From: Acetobacter okinawensis
GTDB lineage: Bacteria; Pseudomonadota; Alphaproteobacteria; Acetobacterales; Acetobacteraceae
Length of the DNA stretch: 64,000 bases
Reading direction: 5' to 3'
Assembly: GCF_002153655.1 (NCBI RefSeq)
Contig: NZ_JOPJ01000008.1
Coordinates: 56,348 to 120,347 of the forward strand
Below are positions 1 to 6,623 of the stretch, piece after piece. The first letter of the stretch is position 1. Each line of letters starts with the position of its first letter. The notes under the pieces are model-generated. The model worked only from the letters and a program-made list of their open reading frames with translations, searched no databases and had not been told where the DNA came from. The position numbers were made by a program, and so were the translations under genes.

Positions 1-65
1 CGCAGGAGGCGGAAAAAATAGCCGCCCTGCTGGACGAGGCCGCCCGCGCGATCGGGCAGGATTAA
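1..65 (+). CDS. C-terminal end of a cut-off gene, possibly a PadR-type regulator
   Basis: Only the last 20 codons are inside the window, read from base 3 and ending at the TAA at 63-65. They encode an acidic, alanine-rich amphipathic helix. This resembles the C-terminal dimerisation helix of PadR-family repressors, and a PadR regulator (YqjI) sits beside the siderophore-interacting reductase gene yqjH in enterobacteria. The family call rests mainly on that neighbour logic and is weak. The gene ends 71 bases before the reductase start, so the two could be co-transcribed. Confidence 0.35.
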   Translation, partial: QEAEKIAALLDEAARAIGQD

Positions 66-136
66 CCCCTTATTCTGGTAACAAGCCCCCAATGGCCCCC
101 AGCGCGCCATAAATGCCCAGCAAGGAGCAGACAACC

Positions 137-967
137 ATGCAACAACCCGGCGATGAACAGGTTTGGCCGCCCGCGCCCACAATCGACCTTGTGCGCCACC
201 CCTTGCGCAGGCGCAGCCTGAGTGTTGTGGCCGTGGCCCGCCTGACCCCGCATATGATCCGCATAACCTTTAGCGGTGCGGATTTGGAGGATTTTGCCAG
301 CCCCGCACCGGATGATCACATTAAAATCTTTCTCCACGGGGCAGATGGGCAGGAGGTACGCCGGGACTACACCCCCCGCTCCTACAACCCGGCCAATGCC
401 ACGCTGGTGCTGGACTTTGTGGACCATCAGGCAGGCCCCGCCGCCGCATGGGCGCGTGCTGCCCGCGTGGGGGACCGGCTGGAGGTTGGAGGCCCCAAAG
501 GCTCGCGGCTGATCAGGGGGGATGTCGCGCACTGGCTCCTTGTGGGGGACGAGACAGCCTTGCCCGCCATTGGCCGTAGGGTGGAATCCCTGCCCGCAGG
601 GGCGAGTGTTACCACCGTTGTGGCGGTGCCGGGACCGGAGGACGAGCAGGTGCTGGCAACCTCTGCCCAGCATAAGGCATACTGGGTGCACCGCCCCATG
701 GAGCTGGCCGATCAGGCGCAGGCCATTGTGGCAGCTTTGGGCGAGGTGGCTATTCCGGTGGGAACCTTTGTCTGGATCGGGGCGGAGGCCCATGTTGGCA
801 GAGCCGTGCGGGATTATTTGCAGGATGTGCGCTGCGTACCGGCAGGCTGGATCAGGGCTGCGGGCTACTGGTCCATGGGGCAGACAGACGCCGCAGTCCG
901 GGATGTGGAGGATGTTCCGGTGCCAAAAAGGCCAGAGCCACAGGTGCAGCCCCCCGTAATGGGCTGA
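137..967 (+). CDS. siderophore-interacting protein (FAD/NADPH ferric-siderophore reductase, ViuB/YqjH type)
   Basis: Cytoplasmic flavoprotein expected to reduce ferric iron bound to imported siderophores so that iron is released. The N-terminal half is a ferredoxin-reductase-like FAD domain with the RDYTPRSYNP flavin-binding motif near residues 76-85. The C-terminal half is the SIP NAD(P)H-binding domain. At 276 residues it has the normal family size. The ATG at 137 is chosen because AAGGAG lies nine bases upstream (122-127); an in-frame ATG at 113 has no such site. The next gene downstream is a heme-monooxygenase-like protein, so the pair looks like an iron-release module. The substrate siderophore cannot be told from the sequence. 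Confidence 0.9.
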   Translation: MQQPGDEQVWPPAPTIDLVRHPLRRRSLSVVAVARLTPHMIRITFSGADLEDFASPAPDDHIKIFLHGADGQEVRRDYTPRSYNPANATLVLDFVDHQAGPAAAWARAARVGDRLEVGGPKGSRLIRGDVAHWLLVGDETALPAIGRRVESLPAGASVTTVVAVPGPEDEQVLATSAQHKAYWVHRPMELADQAQAIVAALGEVAIPVGTFVWIGAEAHVGRAVRDYLQDVRCVPAGWIRAAGYWSMGQTDAAVRDVEDVPVPKRPEPQVQPPVMG

Positions 968-1113
968 GGGCTGGCGCTGGCGTCAGGGTGGGTTTTTAGG
1001 TTGCCGGGTTGTGCGTTTGGGCGCACGTTTGATGCAGGGCGATATTGGGCCGCTGTGCTCTGCCCTGCCGCATATTGTGCACTGCGTCATCCACGGTTGA
1101 AGGAAAACAGACC

Positions 1114-1434
1114 ATGCCCCAGTATATTGCCATGAACCGTTTTCTGGTCACGCCGGAGAATGAGGAAGCTTTTCAGCGCCGATGGCTCGACCGCGAGGTT
1201 TTGCTGCAAAGTGTGCCCGGCTTTATCAGCTTCCAGTTTTTGCAAGGACCGCAAAAGGAGCAAGGCAGGCTTTATGCCTCCCACACCGTCTGGGCCTCGT
1301 ACGAGGCTTTTGTGGGGTGGACCCAGTCCGAGCAGTTCCGTCAGGCCCATGCGGGGGCGGGGCAGGGCAAGGCCCTGACCGCAGGCCCGCCGGTGTTTGA
1401 GGGCTTTACCGTTTTGCAGGATGTGAGCGCCTGA
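1114..1434 (+). CDS. antibiotic-biosynthesis-monooxygenase fold protein, HmoA/IsdG-like
   Basis: A 106-residue single-domain protein of the dimeric alpha/beta-barrel ABM fold. The N-terminal strand (MNRFLVTPENEEAFQRRW), the central PGFISFQFL strand and the C-terminal FEGFTVL strand fit the HmoA/IsdG heme-degrading branch, which opens the porphyrin ring and frees iron. The ATG at 1114 has GAAGGA ten bases upstream. It follows the siderophore reductase in the same direction after 146 bases, which supports an iron role. ABM folds also include quinol monooxygenases and stress proteins, so heme as substrate is inferred and not shown. Confidence 0.7.
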   Translation: MPQYIAMNRFLVTPENEEAFQRRWLDREVLLQSVPGFISFQFLQGPQKEQGRLYASHTVWASYEAFVGWTQSEQFRQAHAGAGQGKALTAGPPVFEGFTVLQDVSA

Positions 1435-1465
1435 ACAGCCCGGCCCCCTGCCTGTTTGCTGTGGC

Positions 1466-2134
1466 CTAGTTGGTGTGCAGGCCGGTAGGGAGCGTGTCCC
1501 CCGCTTTTTCCCACGCATAATCCGCGTCCCAGACTTCCAGCAGTTCGTCCAGATGGGCTGCACATAAAATGGCCAGTTTGGGCTCAAACGCGCGCCCGGC
1601 CTCCTGTTGCAGGATTTTGCGTACGGCCTCGGGTGTCCATGAGTGTTTGTAGTTCCGCTTGGACAGGCAGGCATCAATCGTGTCCGCCACGGAAATGACC
1701 TGCACCCAGAGCGGAATGTTCTGCCCCTTAAGCCCAAGCGGGTAGCCGGTGCCGTCCCACCGCTCATGGTGGAGCAGGGCCGCATCCATAACTTCCCGCG
1801 GGAAGTCATGCCGGTACCATTGCAGCACGCCCAGCCCGAGCAGCGGGTGCTTGCGAATGACGTTTTTTTCGTCCGGGGTCAGGGCGCGCGGGGCGTGCAG
1901 AATGTCCCGCCCGGTCAGTACCTTGCCCGTGTCATGCAGTTCTCCGGCAAGCTGGATAATGTCGGGGTCCAGCCCCAGCCCTGCAAGCCGGTTGATAAGA
2001 ACAGCCAGCAACCCAACGCGACGACCATGCCCGTTCTGGATATTGCTCACACCCTGAATAAAGTCTTTGTGGGGGAGTGAGGGCGGGGGAAGCGTTCCGG
2101 CATCCCACGTGGGGGCGATGGTACAGTCAGGCAT
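1466..2134 (-). CDS. HD-GYP domain phosphodiesterase (c-di-GMP hydrolysis)
   Basis: A compact 222-residue protein that is almost entirely an HD-GYP domain, expected to hydrolyse cyclic di-GMP in the cytoplasm. Visible motifs are an upstream metal His near residue 36, the HDTGK motif at 67-71 and the HHERWDGTGYP signature at 122-132, so the catalytic set looks complete. No sensor or receiver domain precedes it. The start is uncertain: ATG 2134 is used, but the frame stays open upstream to 2296 and no clear ribosome site is visible. It lies downstream of dosC on the same strand after a 328-base AT-rich gap. The two genes would make and break the same second messenger. Confidence 0.88.
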   Translation of the reverse strand: MPDCTIAPTWDAGTLPPPSLPHKDFIQGVSNIQNGHGRRVGLLAVLINRLAGLGLDPDIIQLAGELHDTGKVLTGRDILHAPRALTPDEKNVIRKHPLLGLGVLQWYRHDFPREVMDAALLHHERWDGTGYPLGLKGQNIPLWVQVISVADTIDACLSKRNYKHSWTPEAVRKILQQEAGRAFEPKLAILCAAHLDELLEVWDADYAWEKAGDTLPTGLHTN

Positions 2135-2462
2135 ACATAGGTTACTCGTGGAAACTGAATGGGATTTATTTAGTTTTCTTTGAACGATTTTATAAAAAAT
2201 ACAATTGGCCGTAAACTCAGAAAAAAAAATATTACCGATAAAACATGGCGTTTCTGCACTGCAATTGTTGCAATGCCAAAAAAATCCAGTTGTCATATGG
2301 AAAAAATGACAAGTAAATACGTGTGGTTAAGTTATTTTAAATCAAATGGTTATAGAATGTCCCGCTACAGGGTGCTGCACGTAATGCTTATGCACCCTCC
2401 CCCGCGTAAGGGGGAGGTCGTAGTCCGGTTGGCTGATTTATTTGTAATATTAAGGGTGTTTT
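2135..2462 (-). promoter_or_regulatory. AT-rich intergenic region between dosC and the HD-GYP gene
   Basis: This gene-free stretch is much more AT-rich than its surroundings. It holds a perfect 7-bp inverted repeat, TTGTCAT at 2290-2296 and ATGACAA at 2306-2312, which is operator-like. It also holds a perfect 8-bp hairpin (CCTCCCCC at 2396-2403, GGGGGAGG at 2410-2417, six-base loop) lying 46 bases past the dosC stop. The hairpin has no T-run in the dosC direction, so I do not call it an intrinsic terminator. Short open frames here look random. Confidence 0.5.
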
Positions 2463-3830
2463 TTAAGGGCTGTTGCGCGTGGTTACAATGCGGTTGCGCC
2501 CGTTATTCTTGGCTTTGTAAAGTGCCTCATCCGCCTGATGGATCAGCAGGCGGCTGTTTGTTTCACCCTCAAAAGAGGTCACACCACCCGATATGGTGAC
2601 ACTGACCTGATCATGGGAGGAGAGGGTCAAAGGCTGTTCGGCCAGAGCGCGGCGGATCCGCTCGGCGCTGGCCAGCCCGTCCGCCAGTGTGGTTTCGGTC
2701 AGGACGATCAAAAACTCTTCTCCGCCGTAGCGGAAGATAAAGTCGTTTGCGCGCACGTTGGCGGCAATGATTTCTGCAACAAAGCACAGCACTTCATCAC
2801 CCACCAGATGACCAAAACGGTCATTGATTTTTTTGAAGTGGTCGATGTCGAGAATAACAAGGCTGAACGGTTTTTCGTGCGTCAGGGCAAAGGTGATCTC
2901 GTTCTGGATCACCACGTCCAGGAACCGGCGGTTGAAAACCTTGGTCAGCGGGTCACGCCCGTTTTCCACTTCCTCCAGATGGCGGAAGACGCGCCCGATC
3001 AGAAAGGTCAGGTTGGTCACGGCCTTGTGGAGTTCGGTGGGGAATTCGGGTGGGATCAGGCCGCTTGCCTTGATCTCGCGGATTTTTACATCCACTGCGC
3101 GCACTTTTTGCTGGATTTCCTGCGCCTCATGCGTGCCTTTGAACAGGCTCATGCCCTTGTGGGTCAGCCACAGGCCAAACTCGGATTCCGCAATGGCGGG
3201 CAGGTCCTGCGCGTGGCCTTTGCACAGGCAGAAAAAAGCCTCCGTGCTCCAGCTCGAAAACGTGCTGATCTGTGTTTCTTTTTCGTAAGAGATATTGTGC
3301 CCAAGGGAGACCAGACGAAAAGCCTCATCACTTTCCACTTTCTTGCGGAAGTTGATGTCATAGGCCTTGATCATGAACTTGAAGGCAAAATCCATCATGC
3401 TGTTCAGGTAGATGATGGCGGCAATAATATCGTCCTTATTCGCTGTAGTTGCGCGAATTCCTTCAATAAGTGCCTGTTTTATAATGTACATTCCATACAC
3501 GACAATGTCGGTCGGAATATCTAGTCTGGCATGGACCGTGCCGACCCGGCGCTGGAGTTCGCTCAGTTCTTCGGCCTGATCGGCCTCGGTGGAGAACAGG
3601 CTCTGGATCCATGCCAGCAGTTGAGGTCGCATTTTAACCTCAACAGTTTCCTTTTCCAAAAAAATGGCGGCGCGTTCGTGGTGGAACAGCGCATTGTAGA
3701 ACAGGTCCACACAATGGACCCCGTAATCCTGCACCACGCTGCGCAGGATGTTGCGGACATGAACCGGGGTTGCGTTAATGGTCTCCTTCATCTGGTCGAG
3801 CGGAGATAACGTAATAAAGGCGGAAGACAT
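2463..3830 (-). CDS. dosC: globin-coupled diguanylate cyclase (DosC/YddV type oxygen sensor)
   Basis: Heme-based oxygen sensor that makes cyclic di-GMP, 455 residues against 460 in E. coli DosC. Residues 1-150 form a sensor globin with the proximal heme His at position 100 (in GTVHARL) and a distal-pocket Tyr at 45, matching His98 and Tyr43 of E. coli DosC with a two-residue offset. Residues about 170-285 match the DosC middle domain (SEFGLWLTHKG). Residues 290-455 form the GGDEF domain with an active GGEEF signature at 370-374 and an RAND inhibitory I-site (RxxD) at 361-364, so product feedback is likely. An HD-GYP phosphodiesterase lies downstream, but the partner phosphodiesterase DosP found in E. 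coli is not here. Confidence 0.92.
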   Translation of the reverse strand: MSSAFITLSPLDQMKETINATPVHVRNILRSVVQDYGVHCVDLFYNALFHHERAAIFLEKETVEVKMRPQLLAWIQSLFSTEADQAEELSELQRRVGTVHARLDIPTDIVVYGMYIIKQALIEGIRATTANKDDIIAAIIYLNSMMDFAFKFMIKAYDINFRKKVESDEAFRLVSLGHNISYEKETQISTFSSWSTEAFFCLCKGHAQDLPAIAESEFGLWLTHKGMSLFKGTHEAQEIQQKVRAVDVKIREIKASGLIPPEFPTELHKAVTNLTFLIGRVFRHLEEVENGRDPLTKVFNRRFLDVVIQNEITFALTHEKPFSLVILDIDHFKKINDRFGHLVGDEVLCFVAEIIAANVRANDFIFRYGGEEFLIVLTETTLADGLASAERIRRALAEQPLTLSSHDQVSVTISGGVTSFEGETNSRLLIHQADEALYKAKNNGRNRIVTTRNSP

Positions 3831-4156
3831 ATGTTAACGGAACCCTTTGATCGAACAATATAAAATATGACTTTCCGCGCAGTGCCAAAAACGCGGGGTA
3901 ACAAGCATACCAGACTATGTGCGCGGGAGTATAACGCCAAGCACTGCTGGAATAAAAGAGGCCATCGGGCGGTATTCATGCACGGCACAACCATTGTCTT
4001 TTTTATGGCTGTTGTCGCGGGGTCTATGCCGGTGGCGCAGTTATGGCATGTTTTTTGCGATAACACATTGAAAAAGGCGGGGAATGATTTTGTTTGATAA
4101 TCATTCGCATAAACCCCTATAACCAGCCAGCACATGTAACCAAGGAGCCCTCCTGT
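3831..4156. promoter_or_regulatory. divergent promoter region between dosC and the PKHD hydroxylase gene
   Basis: A 326-base gene-free stretch between divergently transcribed genes. The dosC side (3850-3870) is AT-rich and contains TATA-like hexamers on the minus strand. The other end carries a Fur-like site, listed separately. A 76-codon open frame on the plus strand (3867-4097) has no ribosome site and unremarkable composition, and I do not call it. Confidence 0.5.
4083..4108 (+). promoter_or_regulatory. Fur-box-like operator upstream of the PKHD hydroxylase gene
   Basis: GATAATCATTCGC at 4096-4108 matches 11 of the last 13 bases of the classical Fur box. AATGATT at 4083-4089 and AATCATT at 4099-4105 form a perfect 7-bp inverted repeat. 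It lies about 50 bases before the start codon of a PiuC-type gene, and this family is typically iron-repressed. Binding by Fur is inferred. Confidence 0.55.
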
Positions 4157-4840
4157 ATGCTGGTCCGTATTCCCAATGTTCTGAGCGCGGAGGATGTTGC
4201 CCGCTTCCGCCATATTCTGGAGCAGCAGAGCTGGGTGGACGGCAAGGTGACAGCGGGTGAGCAGTCGGCCAAAGCCAAATACAACCTCCAGATTCCGCAG
4301 GACAGCGACACAGCCCGGCAACTGGGCGAGCATATTCTGCAAGCACTGGGCCGCAACCCCATCTTCCATAGTGCCGCCCTGCCGCTGCGCGTGTACCCGC
4401 CGCTGTTCAACCGTTATGATGCGGGCATGCAGTTTGACATGCACGTGGACAACGCAATCCGCCCGGTGCCGGGTACGGGGTTCCGCCTGCGCACGGATGT
4501 GTCATCCACCCTGTTCCTGAGTGACCCGGACGAGTACGATGGCGGCGAACTGGTTATTCAGGACACGTATGGCCAGCAGAGCGTCAAGCTCCCGGCGGGG
4601 GACATGGTGGTGTACCCTTCTACCAGCCTGCATGCGGTCAGCCCGGTCACGCGGGGGAGCCGCTGGGCGTCCTTTTTCTGGACACAGTCCATGATCCGGG
4701 AAGACACGCAGCGCGCCCTGCTCTACCAGTTTGACCAGTCGATTATGCAAACGCGTAAAGCCCTGCCCGATGACCACCCCGCCGTGCTGGGGCTGACGGC
4801 AACCTACCATAACCTGCTGCGTCAGTGGGCAGAGCTGTAA
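4157..4840 (+). CDS. piuC: PKHD-type Fe(II)/2-oxoglutarate hydroxylase (PiuC/YbiX family)
   Basis: Non-heme iron dioxygenase of 227 residues, the usual family length (about 226). The metal triad is visible as H96 and D98 in MHVDNA and H159 in SLHAVSPV, with the 2-oxoglutarate-binding Arg around residue 169 (GSRWASFFW). In other proteobacteria piuC/ybiX sits next to a catecholate siderophore receptor (piuA/fiu) and is iron-repressed. Here the best receptor partner is the Fiu-like gene 8 kb away. The ATG at 4157 has AAGGAG ten bases upstream. The biological substrate of the family is not established. Confidence 0.9.
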   Translation: MLVRIPNVLSAEDVARFRHILEQQSWVDGKVTAGEQSAKAKYNLQIPQDSDTARQLGEHILQALGRNPIFHSAALPLRVYPPLFNRYDAGMQFDMHVDNAIRPVPGTGFRLRTDVSSTLFLSDPDEYDGGELVIQDTYGQQSVKLPAGDMVVYPSTSLHAVSPVTRGSRWASFFWTQSMIREDTQRALLYQFDQSIMQTRKALPDDHPAVLGLTATYHNLLRQWAEL

Positions 4841-4868
4841 GGGCGCTCTGCCTCTGCCCCGTGGTTGT

Positions 4869-5291
4869 CTAGCGCTCAGTTGGCGCCATGGCCTCGACCG
4901 TATGGTGCGGGGGGAGCAGGGGGCGAATACGCTGGTAGGCATCGGCCTCGGTTTCGTCCGGGGCTATGCCAAGCCAGTGGGGTTTGCGCCGGATGACCCA
5001 GTCCAGCATATGCGCGCATATTTTGCGGCACAGGGCAAAATCCTCCGCCAGCAGGGCAATGCCCAGCGGGAGCATCCATAACCCCAGAATGGGCAGGAAG
5101 GAGAACAGCCCCCCCACAATCAGCAGCATGCCAGCGGGCAGGCGCAACCATTTTTGTTGTGGCTCACGCAGCCAGAACAGCCACCCGCGTGTTTTGCCCG
5201 GAAGCTGAACAATCAGGAGCGCCATGCGGCGCTGGCGCAGATGTTCGGGGGGGAGGTTCTGCTCCGGAGCGGATGTGTGTGCGCTGGTCAT
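4869..5291 (-). CDS. small integral membrane protein, PGPGW-like
   Basis: A 140-residue protein with one long hydrophobic hairpin near its middle, probably two membrane helices around LLIVGGLFSFLPILG and LPLGIALLAEDFA. The flanks are polar, with basic residues before and after. The pattern resembles the PGPGW/transmembrane-protein family of unknown function. The ATG at 5291 is chosen so that the protein starts just before the conserved-looking part. A GTG at 5345 would add 18 residues, and neither start has a clear ribosome site. It converges with the PKHD gene and lies downstream of the phosphatase gene on the same strand. Function unknown. Confidence 0.6.
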   Translation of the reverse strand: MTSAHTSAPEQNLPPEHLRQRRMALLIVQLPGKTRGWLFWLREPQQKWLRLPAGMLLIVGGLFSFLPILGLWMLPLGIALLAEDFALCRKICAHMLDWVIRRKPHWLGIAPDETEADAYQRIRPLLPPHHTVEAMAPTER

Positions 5292-5360
5292 GTGTAAAAT
5301 ATGGGGTGCGGGGGGCATTTTGCAAAGATTATGGCCCGCCCGCACCCCGTTTTATGCACG

Positions 5361-6623
5361 CTATGGTCTGTTTTTGGCCGGTACGGTCGGGCGCAGGGTC
5401 TGGAGTGAGGGGCCGCTGGCAATCAGCTGCATGTCTGCCGCCGGGTCTGGCGGGGTCAGGGCACGCAGTTCTTCCAACCCCTGATGGAACAGGCGCACGG
5501 CTATGTAGGGGCCATGTGCTGTGCGCCATAGCTCAAAGGCCAGCGTTGTGTTGGGGGCAGTGGGGTCTGGCTGGTCGGTAAAAGCCCAGTCCAGCCCGTA
5601 CAGTGTGGCTAGCGCGTCCAGATTGGTGTCATGGCCAGAAAGGACAAGCAGGCGCGCCTGCGCCGTGGAGGCGGGCAGGCCCGGCGCTGCTTTGCCGGCA
5701 AGGGTATTTTGCACGGCTTGGGCCATGGCCGCACCTTTGTGGGCCGCCAGTGTGGGCAGGCGGCGGATCAGCCAGCTTTCCTGCGTATGGAGGGGAAAAA
5801 CCTGCCAGATCAGGGGTGCGGGGGCCGTTTGGCCAAAAGGTTCGGCCTGTGCGGGCATGCCCTGCGCGTATTCCAGGAGCAGGTTTTCCGCCGCAGTGCC
5901 GCCTGTGGCAATGCCGCCTTCAAGGTGGGGTTTGTCTTTTTTCCACGCCAGCGTGGCAACATTGGCGCTCAGACAATGTGGGGTGTCGGTGGTGCAGGCG
6001 GTGGGGGCCAGCACAGCTTGCAGCGTGTTCAGCGCCTGCGTGACTGTGGGGGGCAGGGTGTGGGCGCGCTGTGCAAACTCATGCGCAATGGCGCTTTGCT
6101 CCTGCACACTCAGGGGGGTGGAAGAACCCGCAAAAATCGGGTCTTCCTGCCCATCGGCCAGAGCGCGGGCATGCAGCCCGCAGCCGGGGGCCAGATGCGC
6201 GGCCCACAGGCTCCCGCTTTCTCGCGTGCGGTGGTCCTTGGCGTCGGACCATATGGCAAGGCTGTCTGGCTGGGGGCAGCCGGTTTGGGGCAGCAGACCC
6301 GCATGCGTGTAGTGCGCGCGCACCATGCTGACCATCTGGGCCAGTGCCTGTTTGCCGTGCTCGGTCAGTTCTCCCGGCGGCACGGGCCATTGCGCCCACA
6401 CATGGCCGGTCTGGGTTTGCAGGACCTGCGGGTCTTTGGTGGGGCTACGAATACCGTGGCGGGCCAGCAGGACCACCCGCTCCAGTACTGCCCCGCCGGG
6501 GGGGAGGGCAGGTGGTGTGGTGGCTGCGGTGGCGGAGGGTGCCAGCGCTGGCGTGGCGGGGGCTGGTGCTGCAAGGGCGGGTGTTGCCACAAGCAGGGTG
6601 CAGAACAGGGCAAGATGTCTCAT
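5361..6623 (-). CDS. secreted histidine acid phosphatase (4-phytase/glucose-1-phosphatase, AppA/Agp type)
   Basis: Periplasmic phosphomonoesterase of the branch-2 histidine phosphatase family, 420 residues. It has a clear signal peptide (hydrophobic core in residues 3-18 ending in ALA), an Ala/Pro-rich linker to about residue 43, the catalytic RHGIRSPT motif at 55-62, and the second catalytic motif, LSGHDTN, around residue 330. Members cleave phytate, glucose-1-phosphate or other phosphoesters. The ATG at 6623 overlaps the stop of the upstream TonB receptor by four bases (ATGA), so the two are translationally coupled. This makes phosphate release from the receptor's ligand the most economical role. 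Phytate specificity is inferred, since phytases and Agp share these motifs. Confidence 0.88.
   Translation of the reverse strand: MRHLALFCTLLVATPALAAPAPATPALAPSATAATTPPALPPGGAVLERVVLLARHGIRSPTKDPQVLQTQTGHVWAQWPVPPGELTEHGKQALAQMVSMVRAHYTHAGLLPQTGCPQPDSLAIWSDAKDHRTRESGSLWAAHLAPGCGLHARALADGQEDPIFAGSSTPLSVQEQSAIAHEFAQRAHTLPPTVTQALNTLQAVLAPTACTTDTPHCLSANVATLAWKKDKPHLEGGIATGGTAAENLLLEYAQGMPAQAEPFGQTAPAPLIWQVFPLHTQESWLIRRLPTLAAHKGAAMAQAVQNTLAGKAAPGLPASTAQARLLVLSGHDTNLDALATLYGLDWAFTDQPDPTAPNTTLAFELWRTAHGPYIAVRLFHQGLEELRALTPPDPAADMQLIASGPSLQTLRPTVPAKNRP

Noticed and set aside
2396..2417. 8-bp GC hairpin after dosC as an intrinsic terminator
   Set aside because: No T-run follows on either strand; kept only as a structural note in the intergenic entry.
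2180..2599. 139-codon open frame on the plus strand opposite the dosC end
   Set aside because: Begins in AT-rich intergenic DNA with no ribosome site and runs antisense into dosC; composition shifts at the gene border show it is a chance frame.
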